A stretch of DNA of 64,000 bases, taken from positions 4,942,010-5,006,009 of the forward strand of contig OX345647.1 in NCBI GenBank assembly GCA_947044365.1, read 5' to 3'. This DNA is from Petrosia ficiformis. Lineage: Eukaryota; Porifera; Demospongiae; Haplosclerida; Petrosiidae. A program made the translations under genes and the position numbers. The notes below the pieces were generated by a model. That model saw nothing but the letters and a program-made list of their open reading frames with translations, was not told where the DNA came from and made no database searches. This document shows, one piece after another, positions 1 to 14,000 of the stretch (positions are counted from its first letter, which is position 1; each line of letters opens with the position of its first letter).

Positions 1-115
1 TAAGTGTACTTCCTCATAGCAGCTGTTGTGAGGAAGTACACTTATTAGTCTTCTTACATAACATCTAGTATTCAGCTTGTTTATACAGAAAGGTGTTATG
101 AGGAAGTACACTGAT
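1..115. repeat. Small inverted-repeat element, hairpin plus third arm copy
   Basis: Positions 1-16 (TAAGTGTACTTCCTCA) are exactly complementary to 29-44, giving a hairpin with 16-bp arms. A third copy of the arm in the 29-44 orientation lies at about 97-112. This looks like a short terminal-inverted-repeat element or its remnant, just downstream of the last exon of the multi-PDZ gene. The remainder of 1-326 shows no gene. Confidence 0.6.
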
Positions 116-326
116 TGATTTAGCAAAGGTGAAAGAGTGGAAAGATAACATTCACACTAGGCTATTTGGGAAACATATGAGTCAATTACATATCATTATG
201 TACATATCAAATATGCTTAGCAGTACTTTAGCAGTAGAACATAGCCTTCATGATCTTATATAGATGTATGGTTTTAGGGATGTGTAGTTGGGCAGACATT
301 GCCTCTTGGATTGATTAACAAAAGTG

Positions 327-545
327 CTATAGCTGGTATAATATACCTAGTTTTTTAGAAGATTCAGGTTTCAAGAAACGTGAGTCCTGATTAACATCAG
401 TTTCAGACAAGGCAAGAGAGTTTCTGTTACTATGGTTACCAGAATCCTCCTCCTTGTTGTTATTGATCTGTGAGAGGTCATACTGCATTTCACAATCAAC
501 ACTAACAGGTCTTCGTCTACTTTTCAATACTGGTGTCTTTGTAAT
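327..545 (-). CDS. PATJ: PATJ-like last exon: C-terminal tail
   Basis: Acceptor TTGTTTAG|ATT at 546, phase 0. It encodes [17 protein letters not shown] and about 50 further polar residues, ending KKLGILYQL and TAG. No domain is seen. It is joined to exon 27 on phase and because exon 27 ends at a good donor (AAA|gtaggt). The 1.4-kb intron between them is full of repeats, so another small exon cannot be excluded. Confidence 0.62.
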   Translation of the reverse strand: MTKTPVLKSRRRPVSVDCEMQYDLSQINNNKEEDSGNHSNRNSLALSETDVNQDSRFLKPESSKKLGILYQL

Positions 546-3500
546 CTAAACAATAAGAAATATAAGTATTAATAGTTAAAACTCTGTTCACATTGACGTA
601 ACTTGTACTATAGTGTATAGTTTAATGTCATAAGGTTTATACATGATTATACTGTAACTCAATAACTTATATGTACTATAGTGTATAGTTTAATGTCATA
701 AGGTTAATACATGATTATACTGTAACTCAATAACTTATATGTACTATAGTGTATAGTTTAATGTCATAAGGTTAATACATGATTATACTGTAACTCAATA
801 ACTTATATGTACTATAGTGTATAGTTTAATGTCATAATTATGACATTAAACTATACACTATAGTACACATATGTTATTGAGTTACAGTATAATCATATAT
901 TAACCTTATAAGGTTAATATATGATTATACTGTAACTCAATAACATATGTGTACTATAGTGTATAGTTTAATGTCATAAGGTTAATACATGATTATACTG
1001 TAACTCAATAACTTATATGTACTATAGTGTATAGTTTAATGTCATAAGCATCAATAAGTGTTGATTCATTATAACTATAAGTAAATTCTGTTCACGTTCA
1101 TGATGACCTCAAAATTATGATGTGATGACTTTATATGTACATGTATTATAGTGTATAGTTTAATGTCATAAGGTTATTATTTATGTGATTATACTGTAAC
1201 TCAATAATGAAGCAATAGATTGAAATTTAACATACACAAAAGAGAACAGGAAGGATAATTATATGCAAATGGTGAAGTTAAAATGATTGTTGGTCCTTCC
1301 AAACTAAAGTTATAAACATTATTCTGAGGACAAGGTGAACATGAACAACCTTTACATGTATCATTGAGAAAATAATGGTATTATAACTATAACTAAAAGT
1401 GGTCATTATTGTCATACTAAAAACACTAGTAATAATATCAGGATAAGATCTATACTATTTGATAAACTCCAGCCTAACACAACTGAAATATTCATTTAAA
1501 TAAATAATTATTATAAGATATTTTTAATTAGATGTTGATACAATGATATTTAATATTACTATAGTATAATTAGAAACATTGTGGTATTTAAATAAAAGGT
1601 AATTTTAATTCGATGTTGAAAGAATGTACTATAGTATAACTTGACATTACTATAGTATAATTAGAAGCATTGTGGTATTTAAATAAATAATTATTTTTAA
1701 TTAGATTTTGATACAATGTACCATAGTATAACTTTAGATATTTAATATTACTATAGTATAATTAGAAACATTGTGGTATTTAAATAAATAATAATTATTA
1801 TAAGATATTTTTAATTAGATGTTGATACAATCTATTGTAGTATAACTTAAATAACTATTATTATAGGATGTTTTGAATTTTTATAGATGGATGGATGGAT
1901 GGATGGATGAATGGATAGATAAATACATGTAGAGATAGATAGAAGATACGTACACATGAATAGATGTACATGTAACTCCACCTACTTTGTTTCTGAGAGT
2001 CACACCCTCAGATCTGACCCTCATTCTCTTTTCTCCCATATTTCTTCGTTTACGAGGAGCAGATTCAATTTTATCGACTAAATGAGGAGGAAGTTGACCT
2101 TTTGTAGAAACTATCAGACTCACATGACCTCTTGACCTGGCTTGTTGTAGTAAATGAGTGGCCTAAGAGAAAATGAACAGATTGATGGATTCAAGTTTAT
2201 GGATAGCTGAGTGAGTATATGAATGGACGAATGCATGAATTAATCAATGGATGGATGGATGAATGAATTAATTAAATTAATGGATGAATGGATATGCTCA
2301 CCTTTTCGTATTTGACTCCCAACACTTTGTGACCATCAACAGAAATAATGTGGTCTCCAACTTGTAACTGACCATCCTGTGTGTGTGAAGAAAAAGAATG
2401 AGGAGAAGAAAGAATGAGGAGAAGGAATAGGAGGAGAAGAAGGAGGAGGAAAAGGAGGAGGAGGAGGAGGAGGAGGAGGAGGAGGAGGAGGAGACCTGAC
2501 AATGAGAGGACGAAAGAGAATGGATCTTACTTTATCAGCTGGACCATCAGGTACAATACTCGTTACTATTACTCTCATTTCTCCTCTATTTTCACCTTCA
2601 GATACTGTAAATCCTAAACCTTTTTCATCATCCTATATATCAGAATAGTTATAATAAACATGTATAAATAGAGTAATATATTACATTTGTGTTAGCTTGT
2701 ACAGTGACAGTTATATACACATATACAGCTATGAAGTACATGTACATTGAATCCACCATAGGATATTAAGTACAGTACATGTACATTGAATCCACCATAG
2801 CTATGAAGTACATGGAGATTGAATCCACCATAGCTATGAAATACATGTACATTGAGTATGAAGTACATGTACATAATTATACATGTATTAGTGATAATAT
2901 TACAGGGTCTTACCCTTTCTAGCGTAACAGCCTTGACAAGTGGTAAACCAGACATATCTACCTGTGTACCACTATTTCTCTTCTTATTACCTTCACCTGC
3001 ATCAGGTTGCTGAGAAAGGGAGAGAGAAGGAGAGACGGAGAGAGGAGGGAGGGGAGGGGAGGGATAGGGGTGAGAGGGAAAGAGGGAGAGAGTGAGAGAG
3101 AGAGGGAGTTTAGTCATACATGTATATAATCAAACACATAGATCTTACTCTGGTATTATTTCCTTGTTGCTCTTGTGGATGCAACACTTGTTGTTGTCTG
3201 GATGTCTGGGATTGAGTTGTAGTGGGAGGAAGAGGGGGAGGGGCAAGTTGGGTGGAGCTTGGAGGAACTGGTAAAGGTCTGTGTATATGTATTAGTATTT
3301 TTAGTACATGTACATGTGTATATTATAAGTACATGTACATGTACATGTAACGAGACTGAAAATTGCTCAAAATGGAATAATCGATTTGTGGTTGATATTC
3401 AATTACATTGTATGTGAGATTTGTTTGATATCACATGACACTCACCTGACTAATACCATTTTAACAAGAGGTGGAGATTGAGCAAGAAGTTGAGACACTT

Positions 3501-4983
3501 CTTGATGACTCCAACCCAACACAAGTGAATTATTGACCTAAATAAGTATTATTATAAGATATTTTAATTAAAAGTTCATACAATATACTGAAATAACTAT
3601 TATTATAACATATTTTCAATTTTGATATTACTCAGTATAATTAGAAACATTATGGTACTTAAATATTATTATAAGATATTTTAATTAAAAGTTCATACAA
3701 TATACCGAAATAATCAATTTTGATATTACTATAGTTTAATTAGAAACATTGTGGTAGTTAATTAAAAGTTTATACAATGTACTGAAATAACTATTATTAT
3801 AATAATTATATTTTCAATTTTGATATTACTATAGTATAATTAGAAACTTTATGGTACTATCATAACATAGGAAGTTACTATACTCACTAGTTGTTTTTTC
3901 ATGTGAATCAGTACACAACTACATGTATACATGTACAATGTACATGTATATGTATGTACGTGTGTACATGTACATGCATATGTACACATTTACATGTAAA
4001 TATATACATGTACAGTACATGTACCATAGTTTTTGATAAGTCTTGAAGCATGGGCCAAATTGGCTCAAAAATGGTTAGTATGTGCGCCATTGAGAATACA
4101 TCTTGAGCCAATTAACTAAGAGTTAATGCTGTTAGTGACAATATAATCATACAATGTAATTAACTGCGCCACTGGCCCAAGGAGAGAACTGTGCAGTGCC
4201 AAATAAGAAGCTCTTTGGGCCAATGGTGCGCCATATGAGCTTATCAAAAACACCGACATGTATCTATACATGTAAGTACATGTACAACTACATGTACATG
4301 TACAATTATACGTGCACAATTTAATGGATAAATGTGTCTATAATTAACTCACTTGTAATATTTCATCACCAACTTTAATTTTAGCAATCTGGTCTGCTAA
4401 ACCTCCAGGCTGTACCTGCATTATAACCACACCTCTTGAGGGGGAGTGATCAGTCTTCATAATACTTAGACCTGAGGATATGATAGTTATTCATTCATCA
4501 TCTGTCTGTCACAAGGACCATCAGTCTATCCATTCATCCATCTGTCTGTCCATTCATCCATCAGTCCATCCATCAGTCCATCCATCAGTCTATCCATTCA
4601 TCCATCAGTCTATCCATTCATCCATCTGTCTGTCCATTCAACCATCAGTCTATCCATTCATCCATCAGTCTATCCATTCAACCATCAGTCTATCCATTCA
4701 TCCATCTGTCTGTCCATTCATCCATCAGTTTATTCTTTCATCCATCAGTCTATTCATTCAACCATTTGTACATGTATATATCATCTCATACCAAGTCCTA
4801 GTGTTCCTTTGTTTAAGACAACTTGAAATAAGTGTCCATTAGCATTTGGAAATATGTTTCTCAACTGGTCATCTTCTTCTTCGTCAATAGCCCAAGAGCC
4901 ATCCTGTTATAAACATACATACCACATGTACATGTACATGTACATGTACATGTACATAAATACATACATACATACATACATAC

Positions 4984-5014
<31 letters not shown>

Positions 5015-8000
5015 CATACATACATACATACATACATACATACATACATACATGTACATACATACATACATACATACATAGATACATACATACATACATA
5101 CATAGATACATACATACATACATACCTACATACATACATACATACATAGATACATGTACATACATACATACATACATGTACATACCTACATACAATGTAC
5201 ATACATACATAGATACATACATACATACATAGATACATACATACATACATACCTACATACATACATAGATACATACATACTGTACATACATACATACATA
5301 CATACATACATACACATGTACATACATGTACATAGATACATACATACATACATACATAAATACATATATGCACACATACATACATACCTACATGTACATA
5401 CATACATAGATACATACATACTATACATACATAGATACATACATACATAGATACATAGATACATAGATACATACATACATAGATACATAGATACATACAT
5501 ACATACATACATACATACATACACACATACATAGATACATGTACATACATGTACACTGCAATGTAGTATGAACTTACATTAGAGTGTAGAGGTGAACTTT
5601 GACCTCTTCTTCTAAAAGCAGAACTGGAATAACTCTGTACTAATATACGAACTGGATTACCAGCAAATTTAATGATATTCACAGCTTCAGCTTGCGTAGC
5701 ATGCCTTAAATTTCTACCATTAACCTATCAAATAAACATACATGTACATGTACATGTAAATGTAGTTATTATGGAAGTTATATGTACTTGAACTTAATTG
5801 GTGTAAACATACAACTTCATTCATATACATGTATACCTACATGTATGTACATGTACATACTTACATGTACATACATACGTACATGTACATTGTACATACA
5901 TACATATGCATACGTGAACAGTTTATACACATACATGAACATGTACATACATACATATCTATGTACATGTACATGCATACATACATACAGTATAGTAATT
6001 ACTCAGATGTTTCATTTTCAAACTACAGAACATGATGACTACATGTACAATGTACATGTAAACATACTAATGTTAATTGTGGTACATGTACAATGTACAT
6101 ACATGTACATGTATTTACTACATAATAGTACTGCCGTATAGATCAATAAAAGTCACCATAGTGTACAGTAATTACTCAGTAGTTTCATATTCAAACTACA
6201 ATAGTTCAATTAATAGTAGTTTTAACAGTAATTACTGTACATGTCAATTGAACACCACAGTAGTGAGACAGTAATTACTATACTATACTGACAATAGAAG
6301 TAAGGTAATTACTGTTACTGTATGGTGACTTTTTATTGACATAATATTGACTTCTGAGGTGTACATGCACATGTTTGTAGTATATACATGTACACGTACA
6401 TGTTCACATAATAAACATATAATTACACCTTCATTCCCATACCTCTAAAATCCTGTCCCCAGGGCTCAGTTTCCCTTTACAAGAAGCACTACATGCTGGA
6501 GAAAGATCAATAACAACAACACCTTCTATTCCATCTTCAGGAGGCCCGAGACTGATACCAAGAGACCCAGTCGAGTCTCTTTTGATTTCAATAATTTTCA
6601 GACCACCCACAGGTTCAAGAAACACTCCGCTATTTCCTCTCTTGGAATAACCACCATCAGAAAATCCTCTTTCATTAACCCAGAGTTCTTTATCTGGTGT
6701 TTCTCTTTGATTTAATGGTATTTTCAAATCATACCCTTCTCTGTTGTCTCCACTTAAGCCCTCATACCCACGAGGTAGATATTGTGAATATGGGTATCTG
6801 TCCATTTGGTAAGTCATGGTTGGTGGACCAACATGATGTACAGTATTATGATCTTCTATACCTCCTGACCCAGTAGGCCTCATCATGTGAGCTTGTTGGT
6901 ATTCACGAGCTTGTGGTTGGTACTGGTTACCAGGATGGTATTCTTGATATTGCGGATGGTTTTGAATACCCATAGACCAAGGATTTCCAGAACCCTGCGG
7001 ATATTCTGGACCTTGGAGATTCCAGTGTGTTAATTGTTGTGGATATGGTTGAGTTGACGAAATAATTGTCGTTGGATTCATGGGTCCTCCTGGATACATA
7101 CCATATGGAGGAGGAGGGGGTTTTATTGGAGTTGGGTGCTCAATGAACGTCTCCTGAAGGGTCACATGACCTCTAGGTGGGAGGGGACCAGGTGGTGTGT
7201 AGCTTAAATGTTGCCCTGGCAACCATGTGTAACTCTGTTGCTGTGATGGGATCATACTAGGAATGGGATGTCCCATGGGTGTGGTTATTATTGGTAAGCT
7301 TGTTTGAGTTTGTATTTGTCTCATAGGCACAGGATGATGTGTTAATGGATGTGATTGATTATAATGACTGTGTGCTGTTGATGAGTCTATATAAAATAGA
7401 TAGATACAAAATATAAAATAGATGTAGATGATGAATGAGTGGAATAGGGAGGGATGGAGGGAGACAGAGAGAGAGAGAGAGCCAGACAGAGAGACAGAGA
7501 CACAGAGAGAGGGACAGAGAGATAGAAGGGAGACAGAGAGAGATAGAGAGACAGAGAGAGACATACAGAGAGAGAGACAGAGAGAGAGAGAGACACACAC
7601 ACACACAGAGACAGAGAAAGACAGAGAGAGAGACAGACAGAGAGAGACAGAGACAGACATGGGAGACAGACTTGTTATTTCTTGTTGTGTAGTATCAATG
7701 TTCTGATTATTGTTATATGACATACTAAACCCATGAGGAGCAGGTTGATATGTAATTCTAAATAGAAATAGATTAATATTATAGATACATGATCTATTTA
7801 TTGATCAATAGACAATAATTACAATGTTGTTGCTATGGTAACTTAGTATTCAATACTCACCTGACTTTGGTTGATTTCGTAGACGATGCTCTTTTGAGTA
7901 TAGTCCTGAGAAACATACATACATACATGTACATACATGTACATACTACATCATACGTACAGTGTACATACATAGTTACATACATACATACATACATACA

Positions 8001-11000
8001 GACATACATACATAGTTACATACATACATGCATACATACATACATTGCACCAACATACACACCACAGCTATAAACATATATATATATATATACATACACA
8101 CAAACACACATCTATATTAAACTACACACAACCAAACTCACTTGACTTTTGCCATTGATAACCCATCTAAAGACTTCCCGTTAATAGCCAGAATACGATC
8201 ACCAATACGTACTCGTCCATCTTTACCTAGTACAGATGACCCATCAATCTTCTTAACCACAATGAAACCTTTGTCCTCCATTATAGTCATACCTTTAGTG
8301 GAAATGATATCGTCAATGACAACAGCAAAAGGATCAAACCAAGTGGGAAGGGAAATAAATGATGACACTAATGAATCCATTTATAACAACTGTTTATAGT
8401 TTATATGGAACAGGTTTCTATAGCTTTGGTCAGTTAACTGATTCTGTTTTAAAATAGATCCACACCAGTACAGACTCCTATCAGCAACAATGATAAACAA
8501 CTCACTCTTAAACTAACTATTATTAATTATATAATAACTATATATTACAGTCAAAAGAAGTCTCTACTCTCCTCTTTAAGTACTGAAACTGAGTATGGCT
8601 TTACTACTGATGTGTCTATATCTATTACTAAAATAATCTATCCCTCGATACTGAGAGATTTGCAGTGTGTGTGCAGGTGTGTTAAAAGATTCGCAGTGTG
8701 TGTGCAGGTGTGTGAAAACGTGACTATGTAGGCTTCATACAGTGTGTATGTACATGTATGTATGTACATGTATGTATGTACATGTATGTATGTATGTATG
8801 TATGTATGTATGTATGTATGTATGTATGTATGTATGTATGTATGTATGTATGTATGTATGTATGTATGTATGTATGTATGTATGTATGTATGTATGTATG
8901 TATGTATGTATGTATGTATGTGTGTATGTATGTATGTATGTATGAATGTATGTATGTATGTACATTGTATGTATGTATGTGTGTATGTATATATGTTCAT
9001 GTGTATATGTACATGTATACTAAATGCTTATAAAGATTTCTATGTAAACATTCCAGTCAAAAGATGAAGAGAAGATGAAACTGCAAATAATTGTGGGAAA
9101 AAAATTAATTGATTCATTTCTATGTACTAACTATACATTTACATGTACATGTACATGGCATTAGTGTTCTCACCACAATTTTCAAATAGAAAGGTAAAAT
9201 ACCGCATAGCCACACCCATCTACAGTATGTACATGTAAAAATATTCACCAAAATTTCACGATAATGTAATTACCATCTTTATATTTTTGCTCAGGTAATG
9301 TTTTTTTCTACTATTATTAAAAGATTGGTACAACATTAATTATCAGTGAGCTACTAGTAACATATAGAAAGGTGCAGCACCCTGTTTTAAAGTTTAGTGA
9401 AAAGACACTGAGGACTCTTGCTAGCATGCATTGTAATGGATAGGGTTAAGTGTGATGCTTATGTCCAACATTGCCATCAAAATCTCATGAATATCATTAT
9501 GTGGTTCAATTAGGGTAGGGTTAGGGTTCCCTTGTGGTTAGGGTTCAATCAGTATCAAAAGTGATGTTAGTCTTTGATGGCAATCTTGGACATCACTGCT
9601 TCAGTAGTACTGGATTACTAATTACTACATGTACATGTACATGTATTTCCCATCTCAATTCCCACCCTCTTCAATACCTAGTGGTGATGTTCCTTTTCGT
9701 ATTTCAATATCTCTGGGTTCACTTTCTAGTTCAGTAGAATGGTCACCAGTATCGCTAGTATCAGGAGACAATCCTTCAAGAAAGCTTTCCTGTGATCTTG
9801 ATGGACTGAACGTGTTACAACTTGTAACTAAACCATGTGTCTTTGGTGAGGATTGCTGCTTTGGGCTAGGCTGGTTACTGGAGAAATGAAGGTCCTGATG
9901 CGAGGAGCTGCCAACAAGTGTTTCCTCTGATGTAGACTCCATTAAATAATGGCTATGTGTTTCACTGATCTAAAATACATGTACATGCATGTAAGAAGAA
10001 TAAATACATGTACATGTACATGAATGTAAGAAGAATAATATTAATTGTATTAATTAAAATTTGTGATAAACTGTATGTTATAGTTATAGAATGTTCAGGA
10101 GTGTGGGGGCCCCAGGAAATTAAAAACATAGACCTCTGATATCATCATCAGTCTATTGATTCATCTAATAGTTCAGGCCAGGGGTGAGGCAGGAAATTAA
10201 AACATAGATCTTTAATATTGCTTTTAGTGGCTTGTGGGGACCCTGAAAGATTATACATGTAGTTGATGATTTTGTTATTATTAAAAAGATACCAATCATG
10301 ATAGCTAATATTTAGTATTGGAATTTGTTTTGGGACTTGGTATGAAGGTGAGAGGGATGAAATCCCAGGCCCTCCCCTCTCTCTTGATGAAAACCCTGAT
10401 GTTGATTTAGTACAACAAGATTGACCACTTTTAGTTTCAGTACTAGTATTATTATTTCTCATTAAAACAGGTTTTAGTTATATAATTCAAGGTCACTAGT
10501 TTTAGAAAATGCTAATATTGCTATATGTACTTAAAGTCTGTTCTTTATATGTAATATAGTGTATAGTTTAATGTCATTACACCAATACATGATTATACTG
10601 TAACTCTACATTTAATATAGCATATAGTTTAAGAATTAAACTATACAGTATATTATATATAAGTTATTGAGTTACAGTATAATCATGTATTAACCTTATG
10701 ACATTAAACTATACACTATATTACATATAAACTCATCACATCATAATTTTGAGGTCATCGTGAATGTGAACAGAGTTTAGTTTTACCAACTTCGGTATAT
10801 CTAAAAATTGGTAAAGTTTATTCTTACAAAACAATAGACATCATAATTTACATATTAATCCAAAAAAGAATATTGGGATTCTTCTTCATGTAGTAGTCAT
10901 TACATTAGATCATACATTCTAGACAGTATCATTGTAAGGTTTGTATGCTGTTTAGCTACTATAAATAGTGGATGGTTGTGGTTTTGTTACTATAAATAGT

Positions 11001-14000
11001 GACTGGGTTGTGGTTTTGTTACTATAAATAGTGGCTAGGTTGTGGTTTTGTTACTATAAATAGTGACTGGGTTGTGGTTTTGTTACTATAAATAGTGGAT
11101 AGGTTGTGGTTTTGTTACTATAAATAGTGACTGGGTTGTGGTTTTGTTACTATAAATAGTAAGTGGGTTGTGGTTTTGTTACTATAAATAGTGGATAGGT
11201 TGTGGTTTTGTTACTATAAATAGTGACTGGGTTGTGGTTTTGTTACTATAAATAGTGTATAGTTGTGGTTTTGTTACTATAAATAGTGGGTGGGTTGTAA
11301 TTTAGTTACTATAAATAGTGACTGGGTTGTGGTTTTGTTACTATAAATAGTTACTGGGTTGTGGTTTTGTTACTATAAATAGTAGGTGGGTTGTGATTTT
11401 GTTACTATAAATAGTGGATAGGTTGTGGTTTTGTTACTATAAATAGTGACTGGGTTGTGGTTTTGTTACTATAAATAGTAGGTGGGTTGTGATTTTGTTA
11501 CTATAAATATTAGCGACTGCTACATGCAGAAACTGTTAAAATACAAAGTACTATTACCTGATTTAGAAGAATTCCATTATACTGAAGTGCTGGTTCGTCA
11601 CTTCGAGTCCGACTGAAATTTGGTTGATGTTGTGAATTAGAAGATGACATACCAGGTGTCATACTCCTTAGACTATTATCATCACCTCTCTGTCTAGTTT
11701 CTCTATTTCTATCATGTGATGGTGAAAGTCCTGTTCTTTTCTGGAGTGGATCTATTTCAGTATATGGCGGAGGAGGTTCTTCTTCTTCGTTAGGAGGTCT
11801 CTTCCCTTTCCAGTCATTTTTAAGAGGATCATTTGCATCCTTAGTTGTCTTGGTGACCTTTTGTTCATCATCTTTGTCTCCCAAACCTAGTGATGCTCCC
11901 TACACACACATACGCACAAGTAATTTGACATCACAAGCTGAAGGTCATTGACAGAACATGATGACTACATGTACAATGTACATGTAAACATACTAATGTT
12001 AATTGTGGTACATGTACAATGTACATGTACATACATGTACATGTATTTACTACATAATAGTACTGCCGTATAGATCAATAAAAGTCACCATAGTGTACAG
12101 TAATTACTCAGTAGTTTCATATTCAAACTACAGTAGTTCAATTAATAGTAGTTTTAACAGTAATTACTGCACATGTCAATTGAACACTACAGTAGTGAGA
12201 CAGTAATTATTATACTATACTGACAGTAGAACTAAGGTAATTAGTGTTACTGTATGGTGACGACATAACTACATGTATATGTCATAATTAGATGCAAGGC
12301 ATTTTGTGATATGCAAGCACGAGAGAATTAGAAACGAATGAAAATGGAAAAAAATCAGGAATTCAACTACATGTACATGTACACATGTATTTAACTTAAG
12401 TAGTGTGTGCTATCGCCATAGCAACAGTAAAAAAAACAAATACACATTCATGAAACTCACAGGTGTTAATGTCCTCTTTTTATCCAAATCTTTCTCTTCG
12501 TCATCTTCCTTCTCTTTATCGGAACCAGAGAGCATATCTCCTTCACTAGTTACATCTTGTAATAACAGCTGAGAGATGTCATCTGGACTGAAGCTACTAG
12601 GGGTGGAGTTTATATCGGGACTAACTGGCAATGGATGATTGACAGACAAGTAAACAAGACCATCCTGTAAGTAATAATAATACATAGTGGTCATAGTTAT
12701 TTGTCCCAAGGGCGTCTGGAATATAGGGATTATGCAGTATGTGAAAATATGAGTGTGTACACATGTATTTGTATGTGCATACATATACATGTACATGTAC
12801 ATGTGTGTGTATAGAATTATGTGTATGTACATGTATATGTGTACACATGTACTTGTATGTGAATAACTGTATATGTATATGTGTGTATATGTACATGTAT
12901 GTCCGTTTGTTTGTGTTCGTGCTTTTCTGTAAAGATGTGTGTAAGTGTGTGTTTGCATGTGTGTTTTGTGAAGTAATGTATACATATATATGTGTATACA
13001 TGCATATGTATGTGTACATGTATATGTACATGTACATATGTGCATGTATATAAATGACACATACTTGTGAATTAGTGAGTTGTTCTACAGTAAAGTCTAA
13101 AGAATGATTTACTACAGACACTCCATTAACACTGAGTAGTTTATCACCCTTTAATAGTCTGCCATCCCTCTCTGCCATACCTCCAGGAACAAGAGAGTAA
13201 ACGAGTATTACTCGATCACCAGGATTAACAGGATCCTAACAAAACAAATACAATAGTTTACATAATTATCTATCTGTTATCTGTCAATTTGTACACATGT
13301 ACATGTTCATGTACATGTGTACATGTACATGTTCATGTACATGTGTACATGTACATGTACATTGTACATGTGTATTAGGATTGGGAATGAAGGTTTAAAA
13401 GTTCAAATCTTCGTCTGTTTGCTGTGCATTCGAGGCTTAATTTTTCCCATTGAAGCTTTGCTGCCACGCCCACTTCAATGTTTGTGAATGTGCAATTGTA
13501 TAATCTAAACATGCAGTTAATAATGTGGGTGTGTTCCAGGTAAGTTGAGGCTGTGTTGCTGGCTGATTATCTTATTTCTAAGTTCAGTGATGCTAAGTCC
13601 TGGTAGATACAGTGACAGGAACAAGACTAGTACTCGTTATACAGCAATAATCCATCCATCCATCCATCCATCTATATACATACATGTACATACATGTACA
13701 TGCATGTACACATGTACATACACGTAACTCACAGCAAAATCTAGGATGCTAAATCCCAGTCCCTCTTTTCCTTTAGGAAGATCTATTTCAGTAACATCAC
13801 TCTCCCATAGACCTATTCCCGGAACAGGAGATATTATACTAGAATACGAGTCTTCTGATGCCATCGAGTCTCGATGATTAGGACTTGTAACGGGAGACTC
13901 ATCAGTGAAGCTAGTCTTTATATATATACATGTATGATGGAAACAATATGAATGATTGCATAAATGTATAAACCCCACCCACCTCATTAAGAGGGGAGAA

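Noticed and set aside
582..1075. CRISPR-like array of about 70-bp regular repeats
   Set aside because: There are no unique spacers, one unit is inverted, the same sequence is dispersed as an element, and the genome is eukaryotic.
4884..5682. Met/Tyr/Val/Cys-repeat open frames on both strands
   Set aside because: TACA microsatellite. Only 5578-5724 within this span is coding (PATJ-like exon 19).
8638..9067. Tyr/Ile/His/Thr-repeat open frames
   Set aside because: TATG microsatellite in an intron.
10148..10462. Possible extra PATJ-like exon ([20 protein letters not shown]...)
   Set aside because: No good donor is present, and exons 13 and 14 already join in phase 0 without it.
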